64,000 bases of DNA, taken from the NCBI RefSeq assembly GCF_003610015.1, contig NZ_AP018933.1, positions 2,080,035 to 2,144,034 on the forward strand, read 5' to 3'. The notes under the pieces were generated by a model. That model was given only the letters and a program-made list of their open reading frames with translations. It had not been told where the DNA came from and made no database searches. Of this stretch, positions 29,936 to 37,467 are shown piece by piece (the stretch's first letter is position 1; the number at the start of each line of letters is the position of its first letter). The position numbers were made by a program, and so were the translations under genes. Source of the DNA: Zymobacter palmae. GTDB taxonomy: Bacteria; Pseudomonadota; Gammaproteobacteria; Pseudomonadales; Halomonadaceae.

Positions 29936-31165
29936 ATGAGCCGTTCATTTTTCGGTGAGCTGCACCAGCTCGACTGGCAGGACATCACCCTGCGCATCAA
30001 TGCCATGACGGCAGCCGACGTTCAGCGTGCCCTGACCACCCCATCCCCGGACGCCCATGATCTGATGGCGCTGATCTCACCCGCCGCTGATGGGTTTCTC
30101 GAACAGATGGCCCAGCGTGCGCAGGCCCTTAGCCGCCAGCGCTTCGGCAGCACCATTGGCATGTACGTGCCGCTGTACCTGTCAAACATGTGCGCCAACA
30201 ACTGCAGCTACTGCGGTTTCTCTTCGCACAACAGGATCACCCGCAAAATTCTGAGCGGAGAAGAGATTGAGCGGGAATGCGAGGCGATCAAGGCACTGGG
30301 GTTCGATCAGGTCGTAATCGTGACAGGAGAACACCCCAAGAAAGTCGGCATGGCGTACTTCCGCGAGCATCTGCCACGCATTCGCCGCCACTTCAGTCAT
30401 CTGATGATGGAAGTGCAACCGATGCGAATTGAGGACTACACCGAGCTGCGCACGCTGGGTGTCGATACGGTGCTGGTGTATCAGGAAACCTACCATCCGG
30501 CGCTGTACGATCAGCACCACCTCAGCGGCTTCAAGACCGACTTCCAGTGGCGACTGGAAACCCCCGACCGGTTGGGCCTTGCCGGCATGAGCAAGATCGG
30601 TCTAGGTGCACTGCTTGGGCTGTCCGCCGATTGGCGCACCGACTGCTTCATGATGACGGAGCACCTACGCTATCTGCGCGAGCGCTATTGGCAGAGCCGC
30701 TTCTCGATATCGTTCCCGCGCCTGCGTCCCTGTGAGGGCGGCATCACCCCCGCGGCACTGGTTACTGAACGCCATCTGGTACAGCTCATCTGTGCCTATC
30801 GCATCGCATTTCCCGATGTCGAGCTGTCGCTGTCGACCCGCGAATCCGCACGCTTCCGCGACCATGTTGCGCCGCTAGGCATCACCAGCATCAGCGCGTT
30901 CTCCCAGACACAACCGGGCGGCTATGCCAATACCCACGATCATCATCTCGAACAGTTCACACCAGACGATCACCGTACCCCCGAGCAGGTCGCCGAGGCC
31001 CTGCGCCAGTCAGGGCTACAGCCAGTATGGAAGGATTGGGATGCCGGCTTCGGTCGCCAAGCACCTTCCATACGCTCGTCATCAGACAGCAGCGACACCC
31101 TGAGCGAACACCCGCATCCCGTGCGCCACACGCGCCCCGCCACCCACGAGGAGCAGCAGGCATGA
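29936..31165 (+). CDS. thiH: Tyrosine lyase ThiH (2-iminoacetate synthase, radical SAM)
   Basis: Cleaves tyrosine to dehydroglycine and p-cresol under low oxygen. Radical-SAM cluster motif [10 protein letters not shown] follows VPLYLSNM. Also present are [18 protein letters not shown] and [11 protein letters not shown], as in E. coli ThiH. The start at 29936 has AAGGAG upstream; the ORF continues beyond the usual end ([12 protein letters not shown]) with about 35 extra polar residues. Use of ThiH rather than the oxygen-dependent ThiO is notable for this family of bacteria. Confidence 0.95.
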   Translation: MSRSFFGELHQLDWQDITLRINAMTAADVQRALTTPSPDAHDLMALISPAADGFLEQMAQRAQALSRQRFGSTIGMYVPLYLSNMCANNCSYCGFSSHNRITRKILSGEEIERECEAIKALGFDQVVIVTGEHPKKVGMAYFREHLPRIRRHFSHLMMEVQPMRIEDYTELRTLGVDTVLVYQETYHPALYDQHHLSGFKTDFQWRLETPDRLGLAGMSKIGLGALLGLSADWRTDCFMMTEHLRYLRERYWQSRFSISFPRLRPCEGGITPAALVTERHLVQLICAYRIAFPDVELSLSTRESARFRDHVAPLGITSISAFSQTQPGGYANTHDHHLEQFTPDDHRTPEQVAEALRQSGLQPVWKDWDAGFGRQAPSIRSSSDSSDTLSEHPHPVRHTRPATHEEQQA

Positions 31166-31830
31166 CCGTCACCTCAACGCTCACACGCCCCCACCTCGAC
31201 CTATCCCTCTACCTGGTCACGATCAGCCTTGATGAACGTGATGATGATCGCATCGTTGCCACCTGCCAGGCAGCCGTAGAAGGCGGTGCCACGCTGATCC
31301 AGCTGCGCGACAAGCACGCCACTACGGAGCAGCGCAGCGCACTCGCGCGCCGCATCATCGACGCCATTGGGCGTGCCGTACCGGTATTGGTCAACGACGA
31401 TATCAACGCGGCGATAGCGGCTGATGCCGAAGGCGCACATATCGGTCAGGACGACCTGCCCCCCACCGTTGCCCGCCAGCGCCTCGGCCCCGATCGACTG
31501 CTGGGGCTAAGCGTCCACAACGATGCCGAGCTGGACTATGCCCTTGCGCAACCCGCAGGTACGCTGGACTACATCGGGCTTGGTGCGGTCTACCCGACCC
31601 AGACCAAGGAAGTGAAGGTGCTAGGGATCGACGGTCTACGTCATCTGGCGGCACGCGCACACGCGCACGGCCTGCCTTGCGTAGCGATTGGCGGCATCGG
31701 CGGTGAGCGCCTCAGCGACATCGCCACCACCGAAGCCGACGGCATTGCCGTGGTCAGTGCGATCTGCGCCCAGCCCGACCCCGCTGCTGCCGCGAAAGCC
31801 CTGCTGACACGTTGGAAACAGGCGCACTAA
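31162..31830 (+). CDS. thiE: Thiamine-phosphate synthase ThiE
   Basis: Joins HMP-PP and thiazole phosphate. 222 residues from [12 protein letters not shown]; the ATG overlaps the thiH stop (ATGA). Family motifs are TLIQLRDK, VLVNDDINAAI, GAHIGQDDL, GLSVHN, YIGLGAVYPTQTK and VAIGGI. It is last in thiFSGHE. Its TAA stop coincides with the end of a MITE-like element (31828-31953). Confidence 0.95.
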   Translation: MTVTSTLTRPHLDLSLYLVTISLDERDDDRIVATCQAAVEGGATLIQLRDKHATTEQRSALARRIIDAIGRAVPVLVNDDINAAIAADAEGAHIGQDDLPPTVARQRLGPDRLLGLSVHNDAELDYALAQPAGTLDYIGLGAVYPTQTKEVKVLGIDGLRHLAARAHAHGLPCVAIGGIGGERLSDIATTEADGIAVVSAICAQPDPAAAAKALLTRWKQAH

Positions 31831-31953
31831 AAGACTGCTTCATAACCTAAGTGATTGCTTTTGCCCTTTCCAAAGACGGTTTCTACCGCAATGTTGTGGT
31901 TTGAAATCCTCCTAATGACATGGGTATTAGCGTTATGAAACATGCTCTAAGCA
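31828..31953 (+). repeat. MITE-like element, copy 1
   Basis: 126 bp beginning TAAAAGACTGCTTCATAACC and ending CATGCTCTAAGCA. Its ends are imperfect inverted repeats of each other (AGACTGCTTCATAAC against AGCATGTTTCATAAC, 12 of 15). An inverted copy lies at 34959-35087, with roughly 85-90% identity by eye and a 3-base length difference. It codes for nothing recognisable. It starts exactly at the thiE stop codon. Confidence 0.88.
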
Positions 31954-32021
31954 CTGCACAGCCAGACCTCCGTGTCTTGCGGCATATCAACCGCTCGGCA
32001 CCGCACCACTGGCAAAAACAG

Positions 32022-32057
32022 AAAAGGCGAGCCTCCGCAATGGAGAGCTCGCCTTTT
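32022..32057 (-). terminator. Intrinsic terminator after the YbhN-like gene
   Basis: Eleven-base stem AAAAGGCGAGC / GCTCGCCTTTT with an inner CTCC/GGAG pairing. T-rich on both strands, so it can end transcription from the minus-strand gene and from the thi operon side. Confidence 0.88.
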
Positions 32058-32086
32058 CTTATCCTCGCCACGGATAGTCCGCTGTG

Positions 32087-33079
32087 CTACGACGTGCGGC
32101 GATGCCGCCGCAGCCTAACCAGTTCACAGCACAAGAGTGCCAGACAGGCCAGCACCAGTGGCAGCAGTACATAGATCGCGCGGTACAGCAGAATGGCCGC
32201 CAGCAGTGGTGCTTCACCTACTGAGCCTTTGAAAGCCGACAGAATGATCATCTCAAAGACGCCAAACCCGCCGGGAATATGGCTCAATACACCCGTCGCC
32301 AGCGCCAGCAGATACACCATCATGAACGTGGTGAAGGGAATATCGCCCGGAATCAGCAGGTACAGCACAGCCGACGCACAGATGACATCTAGCAGCGTAA
32401 TCAGCAGCTGCAACGCGGACAGCACCATATTGGGCAGGCGAAACCGCCAGTGCCACAGATGAAACTGACGCGTGAACGGCGTCGGACAGTGCGCAGACCG
32501 GCGCGTGGCCAGAATGCCAACCAACAGCAGATAGCCCACCAGCACAGCAATGCCTATGCCAATAACCCAGCTGCGTGACAGGTGCAGTGCCTGCGCGGCC
32601 GCATCGACGTGAATCAGCGCCGCAACAGCGGCCAGTGGTGGCAACGCACAGCCCAGCGCTAGACTGACGAATGCCGACATACGCGCCACGTCGGCCGGTT
32701 CTATGCCGTGAGGAAAGTAGAGCCGATAACGCACCGCGCCGCCCGACAGCATTGACAGCCCAATCGCATTGCCCACTGCTGATGCGCATACACCCGCCAT
32801 GACCAGCGCTCTCGACGGCACGCTGACGCCAGCATAGCGCGTCGCCGACCATTCATAGCCCAACAGCATCACATAGCTGCCGACCGCTGCCAGCACGGCC
32901 CCCACAATCCACTGTGGCGGCACGGCTATCAGCGCCGCATGCAGTTGGCTCAGATTAATGCTTCTGACCATCGACCAACAGGCATACACCGCGCCGATGA
33001 AGATCGCCACGATCAGGGCTACCCCCAGCTGGTGGCGATACTTCATCAGACGGCTCGACAGCTTCGACAGATTGCTCAT
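32087..33079 (-). CDS. YbhN / MprF-type integral membrane protein (UPF0104)
   Basis: 330 residues with about eight hydrophobic segments, starting in LGVALIVAIFIGAVYACW. The family signatures SGGAVRYRLY and HIPGGFGVFE are present, as in the membrane (flippase) half of lysyl-phosphatidylglycerol synthase MprF. The catalytic DUF2156 half is absent, so it should not by itself make aminoacyl-lipids. A role in lipid handling is plausible but unproven. It lies about 70 bp after hpt on the same strand. Confidence 0.85.
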   Translation of the reverse strand: MSNLSKLSSRLMKYRHQLGVALIVAIFIGAVYACWSMVRSINLSQLHAALIAVPPQWIVGAVLAAVGSYVMLLGYEWSATRYAGVSVPSRALVMAGVCASAVGNAIGLSMLSGGAVRYRLYFPHGIEPADVARMSAFVSLALGCALPPLAAVAALIHVDAAAQALHLSRSWVIGIGIAVLVGYLLLVGILATRRSAHCPTPFTRQFHLWHWRFRLPNMVLSALQLLITLLDVICASAVLYLLIPGDIPFTTFMMVYLLALATGVLSHIPGGFGVFEMIILSAFKGSVGEAPLLAAILLYRAIYVLLPLVLACLALLCCELVRLRRHRRTS

Positions 33080-33150
33080 TGAAAGATAGGCCTCACATTC
33101 AAAGTCACGGTCGAAGCGCCCTCACTGCGCACGCTCATGGGCAAGCGCCC

Positions 33151-33732
33151 TTATAGCCCTTTGGGCGCGAAAATACCCGGCGCGTTGCGCCAATAGCCCT
33201 TGTAGTCCATGCCGAAGCCGAACACGTAACGGTCTTCGACTTCCAGACCGCAGAAGTCGGCCTTCAGACCCGGCACGGCCTTGCGATCATGTTTCTTGTC
33301 GACCAGCACCGCAGAGGAGACGCTTGCAGCACCCGCTTCGCGGCAGTACTCCAGAATAGCCGCCAGCGTGGCACCTTCATCGAGAATATCGTCGATGACG
33401 ACCACATGACGTCCTTTCATCGGCCGCTCGGGGGAAACGCGCCAGAACAATTCCCCACCGCTGGTCTTGCCGCGGTAGCGCGTCGCGTGCAGGTAATCGA
33501 TTTCAAGCGGGAAGCCGAGACGCGTCAGCAAGTGACCCGTCGTGATGAGGCCACCGTTCATGACGCAGAAGCACAGCGGCAATTTGTCACCCAGCACTTC
33601 CGTCATGCGCGTCGCCATGGCGTCGAGTGCGGCGTCCACTTCTTCTTGCGTGACCAGACAGTCAGCCTGCGCCATCAGCGCATTCATATCCTGCACGTGG
33701 CGATGAGAATCAAAAATCGGATCGTCTTGCAT
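33151..33732 (-). CDS. hpt: Hypoxanthine-guanine phosphoribosyltransferase
   Basis: Purine salvage: converts hypoxanthine and guanine to IMP and GMP with PRPP. 193 residues from MQDDPIFDSHRHVQ; the frame extends upstream to 33834 without family similarity. PRPP-binding motif VVVIDDILDEGATLAAI, DKKHDRK, and the C-terminal DYKGYWRNAPGIF are characteristic of this proteobacterial subgroup. Confidence 0.92.
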   Translation of the reverse strand: MQDDPIFDSHRHVQDMNALMAQADCLVTQEEVDAALDAMATRMTEVLGDKLPLCFCVMNGGLITTGHLLTRLGFPLEIDYLHATRYRGKTSGGELFWRVSPERPMKGRHVVVIDDILDEGATLAAILEYCREAGAASVSSAVLVDKKHDRKAVPGLKADFCGLEVEDRYVFGFGMDYKGYWRNAPGIFAPKGL

Positions 33733-34150
33733 TGCCAGAGTCTTGTTCAAATGTAAGTGGGATACGGCACTACCATGCCGAAAACAGAACACCTGACGAA
33801 GCCGGAGCCAGGTCAGGTGACGAGCGAAGCACATGGAGACAGCGGGCGCACCGCCTGAGCAAGCACACTATCGCTGCTGGCGGTATGCCGATGGCGCGGA
33901 TACACAGTCCTTCGGACACGCGTTTGCCCGGAAGGTTTTCCCGGCGGCACGTTTTCCCTCTGATCCAAAGAAAAGAAGCCTCGTGCCGAACTGAAGTTCA
34001 CGCATGCCACATGAGAACAAAACGCGCCCCATTCCCGTGCGGCGACTATTCTACCCCATAACGCGCCGTATGCTGCAATTGACTTGCGTGGCAGAATACA
34101 CTGGATATAATCACAGAGATATTATTTCATCCAAGACGACAAGGCCTGTC
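33733..34150. other. Intergenic region between divergent hpt and lexA
   Basis: 418 bp with no supported gene. It contains an 8-bp inverted repeat (CACCTGAC at 33790-33797 and GTCAGGTG at 33812-33819) near hpt, and the lexA promoter and operator near its right end. The rest shows no feature I can name. Confidence 0.5.
34084..34116 (+). promoter_or_regulatory. lexA promoter with overlapping LexA (SOS) box
   Basis: CTGGATATAATCACAG at 34101-34116 fits the CTG-N10-CAG SOS box. It overlaps a TATAAT -10 element (34106-34111), which has TTGCGT 16 bases upstream (34084-34089). The box lies 35 bp before the lexA ATG, so lexA should repress itself. Confidence 0.88.
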
Positions 34151-34777
34151 ATGACGAAACCACTCACTCGTCGCCAGCAGGAAGTCTTTGACTTCATCTG
34201 CGAGACGCTCGATACGCTGGGATATCCACCTACACGGGCAGAGATTGCGCGAGCGCTGGGGTTCCGCTCTGCCAACGCCGCCGAAGAACATCTGCGCGCC
34301 CTGAAACGCAAGGGCGTGATCGAAATGATCGCGGGCGCGTCACGCGGCATCCGCATCATCAAGCGCGACGAAGCGGCACCGACCGATACGCTGGCCATTG
34401 TAGGTCAGGTTGCGGCGGGTAGCCCTATTCTCGCCACCGAACACGTCGACCGCTACTGCCCGCTGTCGCCAGACTTCTTCTCGCCACGCGCGGATTATCT
34501 GCTGCGCGTCAAAGGGGTGTCGATGCAAGATGTTGGCATTCTGGATGGCGACCTGCTGGCGGTGCACAAGACGCAGGACGTGCACAACGGCCAAATCGTC
34601 GTGGCTCGCCTGGGCGATGACGTAACAGTCAAACGCTTCGAGCGTCAGGGCAATCATGTTCGCCTGATCGCAGAGAACCCGGACTTTGCACCGATTGAGG
34701 TGGATGTCACCCGCGATGCGCTGGAAATCGAAGGTATCGGGGTCGGCGTCATCCGCGGCGATCAGGGTCTGCACTGA
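34151..34777 (+). CDS. lexA: SOS repressor LexA
   Basis: 208 residues from [16 protein letters not shown]. The winged helix-turn-helix ([23 protein letters not shown]) is followed by the autocleavage Ala-Gly in VAAGSPIL. The serine of [13 protein letters not shown] and the lysine of [11 protein letters not shown] form the protease dyad. The SOS box upstream supports the call. No sulA or dinB follows; a terminator closes the unit. Confidence 0.97.
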   Translation: MTKPLTRRQQEVFDFICETLDTLGYPPTRAEIARALGFRSANAAEEHLRALKRKGVIEMIAGASRGIRIIKRDEAAPTDTLAIVGQVAAGSPILATEHVDRYCPLSPDFFSPRADYLLRVKGVSMQDVGILDGDLLAVHKTQDVHNGQIVVARLGDDVTVKRFERQGNHVRLIAENPDFAPIEVDVTRDALEIEGIGVGVIRGDQGLH

Positions 34778-34813
34778 TCCCTCGCGATACGTCTAGCCGT
34801 AGATAGGTACACA

Positions 34814-34852
34814 AAAGGCGGGCAGGCCGTGTGAATCGGCCTGCCCGCCTTT
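34814..34852 (+). terminator. Intrinsic terminator after lexA
   Basis: Sixteen-base perfect stem AAAGGCGGGCAGGCCG / CGGCCTGCCCGCCTTT with a TGTGAAT loop, followed by CTTTTATT. Strong in the lexA direction; A-rich on the other side. Confidence 0.93.
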
Positions 34853-34958
34853 CTTTTATTCTGTGCCGCGCCGATCATGGTGATCATCGGCATGACCTAG
34901 GATTCGCCCCCTAGGCACTCCCGCACACTATCTACTGAGCGCGGCTCATCGTGCAACC

Positions 34959-35087
34959 TGCTTAGAGCATGTTCCATAACGCCAATACCCATGTCATTGA
35001 AGGGCCTTCAAACCACAACATTGCGGTAGAAGCCTTCTATTTCAGAAAGGGTAAAAGCGATCACTTAGGTTATGAAACAGTCTTTTA
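34959..35087 (-). repeat. MITE-like element, copy 2 (inverted)
   Basis: 129 bp, the reverse complement of the element at 31828-31953 apart from about 15-17 substitutions and a 3-base indel. Read on the minus strand it begins TAAAAGACTG immediately after the TAA stop of the 83-residue gene, the same relation that copy 1 has to thiE. The pair encloses YbhN-like, hpt and lexA. Confidence 0.88.
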
Positions 35088-35339
35088 TTAATGCACGGTC
35101 ACCGACTCTTCTTCGTCCTGCTCACTCAGCGTATCGTCACCGTCCCACAGCATCGAACGCGTGATAGCGTGGTCGATCATTTCCCGTGCGACATCGAAGC
35201 GGCTTCGCTGCAGCAGCTCCAGCGCCTGCTCGGAAAATCGAATGCTAACCAAAGGAGCTTCATCATCGCTATCGGTAGAACGAAGCACGACCTCACCGTC
35301 TGGAAGCTCTACGATCTCGAGAATCGCATTGTCGATCAT
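35088..35339 (-). CDS. Small acidic conserved hypothetical protein
   Basis: 83 residues, very acidic C-terminus (DGDDTLSEQDEEESVTVH), no membrane segment and no named domain. The middle, VSIRFSEQALELLQRSRFDVAREMIDHAI, is helical and looks well formed. An AGAGGTG ribosome site sits six bases before the ATG, so it is probably real. A similar-sized gene lies near lexA and topA in pseudomonads as I recall, but I cannot confirm homology. A strong hairpin with a T-tract stands immediately upstream of its ribosome site. Confidence 0.7.
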   Translation of the reverse strand: MIDNAILEIVELPDGEVVLRSTDSDDEAPLVSIRFSEQALELLQRSRFDVAREMIDHAITRSMLWDGDDTLSEQDEEESVTVH

Positions 35340-35356
35340 GAATCACCTCTCATGGT

Positions 35357-35392
35357 AAAAAAACGACCATAGCGATTAGCGCCATGGTCGTT
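35357..35392 (-). terminator. Terminator or attenuator between the HAD gene and the small acidic gene
   Basis: Stem AACGACCAT / ATGGTCGTT with an inner GCG/CGC pairing, followed on the minus strand by seven Ts (35357-35363). The T-tract ends only 17 bases before the start codon of the 83-residue gene, leaving no room for a separate promoter in between. Confidence 0.82.
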
Positions 35393-35554
35393 GTCTGACC
35401 ACAGGGTACCACGACAGCGCAGCCCGTGCGACAGGCGAGGCGCAAGAATACCGCAGCACCATGCTCGGTGCGTTAGCACCGTGATGCCTTCATATTCCAG
35501 TAGATAGGCGCAGATACCCCTACCATTTTCTCGACAGTTCAGCGCTGATACGAA

Positions 35555-36313
35555 TCAAGCCGCGACCTTGTCAGCCAGCGCGGTGATGGCCTGTGCTACC
35601 TCGTCGAACGCGACACGCTGATGAGGTGGTGTGGCCGGCTGGAATTCACCCACAACGACCGAGTGTGCTGCGCGGGCCAGCATGGCCTGATCGTTAAGGT
35701 CATTGCCGAAGATAATCGCCTGCTCGGGTGCAATCGCCAGCCGATCCAGCGCATTCACCTTATCGGTCTGACCGGGCATCAGATCGAAGCAGTGATCGAA
35801 ACGGTGGAGCTTTTCGACGACATTGAAGGGCTGAGCACTCAGGTACTCTAACAGCGGTTCCCGCAGCGCCATATCGAGAATCAGGATCTTGTTAACCCCT
35901 TGCGCCATCACTGTATCGCGCTCGGCGGGAGGGAACGTGACGTTCAGTGAACGCACATAGTCGTGGAAATCATGCGCGATGGGCGAGAAACCGTACTGCC
36001 AGTGACTTTCCACTACATAGGCCGCACGGGCATTATCCAGCCACCCCAGCATGCTTGCCGCACTGTCGGCGTCGAATTTTTCATTGATCATAAACTCGCC
36101 GCGCTGCCACGCCATCCCACCATTACACCCCACCATCACAGCGTCATGCAGTTCATCTGGCAGCAGCGGCAGCATATCGCGCACAGGCCGTGCGGAAGCG
36201 AAAACCACCTGATAGTGTTCGCGCAGCGCCAACAGCGCCTCGGCGACGGAAGATGAAATCGGTTGCCCCGCCTGACTGATCGTACCGTCGATATCAAAAA
36301 TAGCGTAACGCAT
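35555..36313 (-). CDS. HAD-superfamily hydrolase, Cof-like (HAD-IIB)
   Basis: 252 residues from MRYAIFDIDGTISQAG, with AAGGA six bases before the ATG. Motif I is DIDGT, motif II is in VVFASARP, the lysine motif is near QTDKVNALDRL, and motif IV GNDLNDQAML closes the active site. This type of phosphatase acts on sugar phosphates or phosphorylated cofactors; the substrate is unknown. Confidence 0.9.
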   Translation of the reverse strand: MRYAIFDIDGTISQAGQPISSSVAEALLALREHYQVVFASARPVRDMLPLLPDELHDAVMVGCNGGMAWQRGEFMINEKFDADSAASMLGWLDNARAAYVVESHWQYGFSPIAHDFHDYVRSLNVTFPPAERDTVMAQGVNKILILDMALREPLLEYLSAQPFNVVEKLHRFDHCFDLMPGQTDKVNALDRLAIAPEQAIIFGNDLNDQAMLARAAHSVVVGEFQPATPPHQRVAFDEVAQAITALADKVAA

Positions 36314-36435
36314 GATTTTCCTTGATAAGTCGTACTGGATGAGAAGGAAGGTAGCCGCCCACGATCGCGCGCTATATTCTCCGTCGGCAACCCTGCATGT
36401 GCATAGAGAGCACCATGCGATTGTTTTCCGGCCGC

Positions 36436-36768
36436 TCAGTGCGCTTGAACGGAAGAGAACGTATTCATGACCATCACCCCTGCCAGAATAAGTACTATAC
36501 CGATCAGCGCTGCGGCATCCAGCTTCTGCTGGAAAAGTGCCCAACCAATCAGCGTGGTCAGCACTACCCCCAATCCCGCCCAGACGGCGTAGGCAATACC
36601 CAGCGGCAAATACCGAAGCGTCAACGACAAGAAATAGAAGGCGCAACCGTACCCCACGACCACCAGCACTGAAGGCCACAAACGCGAAAAACCGTTGCTG
36701 GCCTTAAGCGCAGACGTTGCAATCACTTCCGCCACTACGGCAACCACTAGAAACAGCCACCCTTGCAT
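36436..36768 (-). CDS. Small multidrug resistance (SMR) transporter, EmrE-like
   Basis: 110 residues, four hydrophobic helices. The essential membrane glutamate is in [14 protein letters not shown], and the family-typical [22 protein letters not shown] and GIVLILAGV follow. Alignment by eye is closest to EmrE-type exporters of quaternary ammonium compounds. A start at 36795 would add nine residues; the one chosen matches family starts. Confidence 0.9.
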   Translation of the reverse strand: MQGWLFLVVAVVAEVIATSALKASNGFSRLWPSVLVVVGYGCAFYFLSLTLRYLPLGIAYAVWAGLGVVLTTLIGWALFQQKLDAAALIGIVLILAGVMVMNTFSSVQAH

Positions 36769-37017
36769 GACGAATGCTCCTTCAGCGATGGTCATAACAG
36801 CCCTTTCATACCCTATTACGGTGATACAGGGAATGCGCGTTCACCACTCTAACGCGGTGTGTCTTACATGTTGATGAAGAGAAACTACCCGACACAAACG
36901 TTCAAGGCGCTCACCCTAGCGACTTGATAAAGCCGTACGGCAAGCGCCTTGATAAACAGACACCTACGAAGTGCCAAGCCACGTCAGCGGCCCAGCGCCA
37001 TGTTCTTGAGCGACATC

Positions 37018-37467
37018 TCAGCAGAAGCGCGATGACTCCCGCAACCCATTGGCCAGCACACGCAATGCGACTAACTGATCTTTGAGCTGCGCTACACGTT
37101 CACCCACAGACAGCGTGGTGGCGATTAACCCTACCGTTGCCGGGATGTGCCCCGTACGCCGCTGTTCTAAGCGAAGATACAGCGCATACAACTCACCGTT
37201 CGCCGTCAGCAATGCACGCTCCAGCAGACGTCGTTCCTGAAGTGTGTCGGGCAGCGCGTTTAGCATCTGCTGCCACGGCCCAGCGTCGAGCGATTGGGGC
37301 GCCGCCAGTTCGGCCACCAGCGCTGCTAGGCTCTGCTCGGCCAATACCAGCGCTCCGGATTCACAGGCCTGCTGCAGCGCCCCGTCCAGCGACAGGGCGT
37401 GCGATGCCAACAGCTCAGCATCATACATCAAGCGCTGGGTGCGGCGTGACGGATCAATATCCATCAC
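37018..37467 (-). CDS. DUF6586 family protein, partner gene of topA
   Basis: 149 residues, almost entirely alpha-helical, rich in leucine and alanine ([19 protein letters not shown]). It matches the small protein family encoded next to topA in Pseudomonas and Halomonas. Its ATG overlaps the topA stop by four bases, implying coupled expression. Function unknown. Confidence 0.8.
   Translation of the reverse strand: MMDIDPSRRTQRLMYDAELLASHALSLDGALQQACESGALVLAEQSLAALVAELAAPQSLDAGPWQQMLNALPDTLQERRLLERALLTANGELYALYLRLEQRRTGHIPATVGLIATTLSVGERVAQLKDQLVALRVLANGLRESSRFC

Noticed and set aside
34778-35087. sulA (SOS division inhibitor) after lexA, as in pseudomonads
   Set aside because: No coding frame is present there; the region holds a terminator and a MITE-like element.
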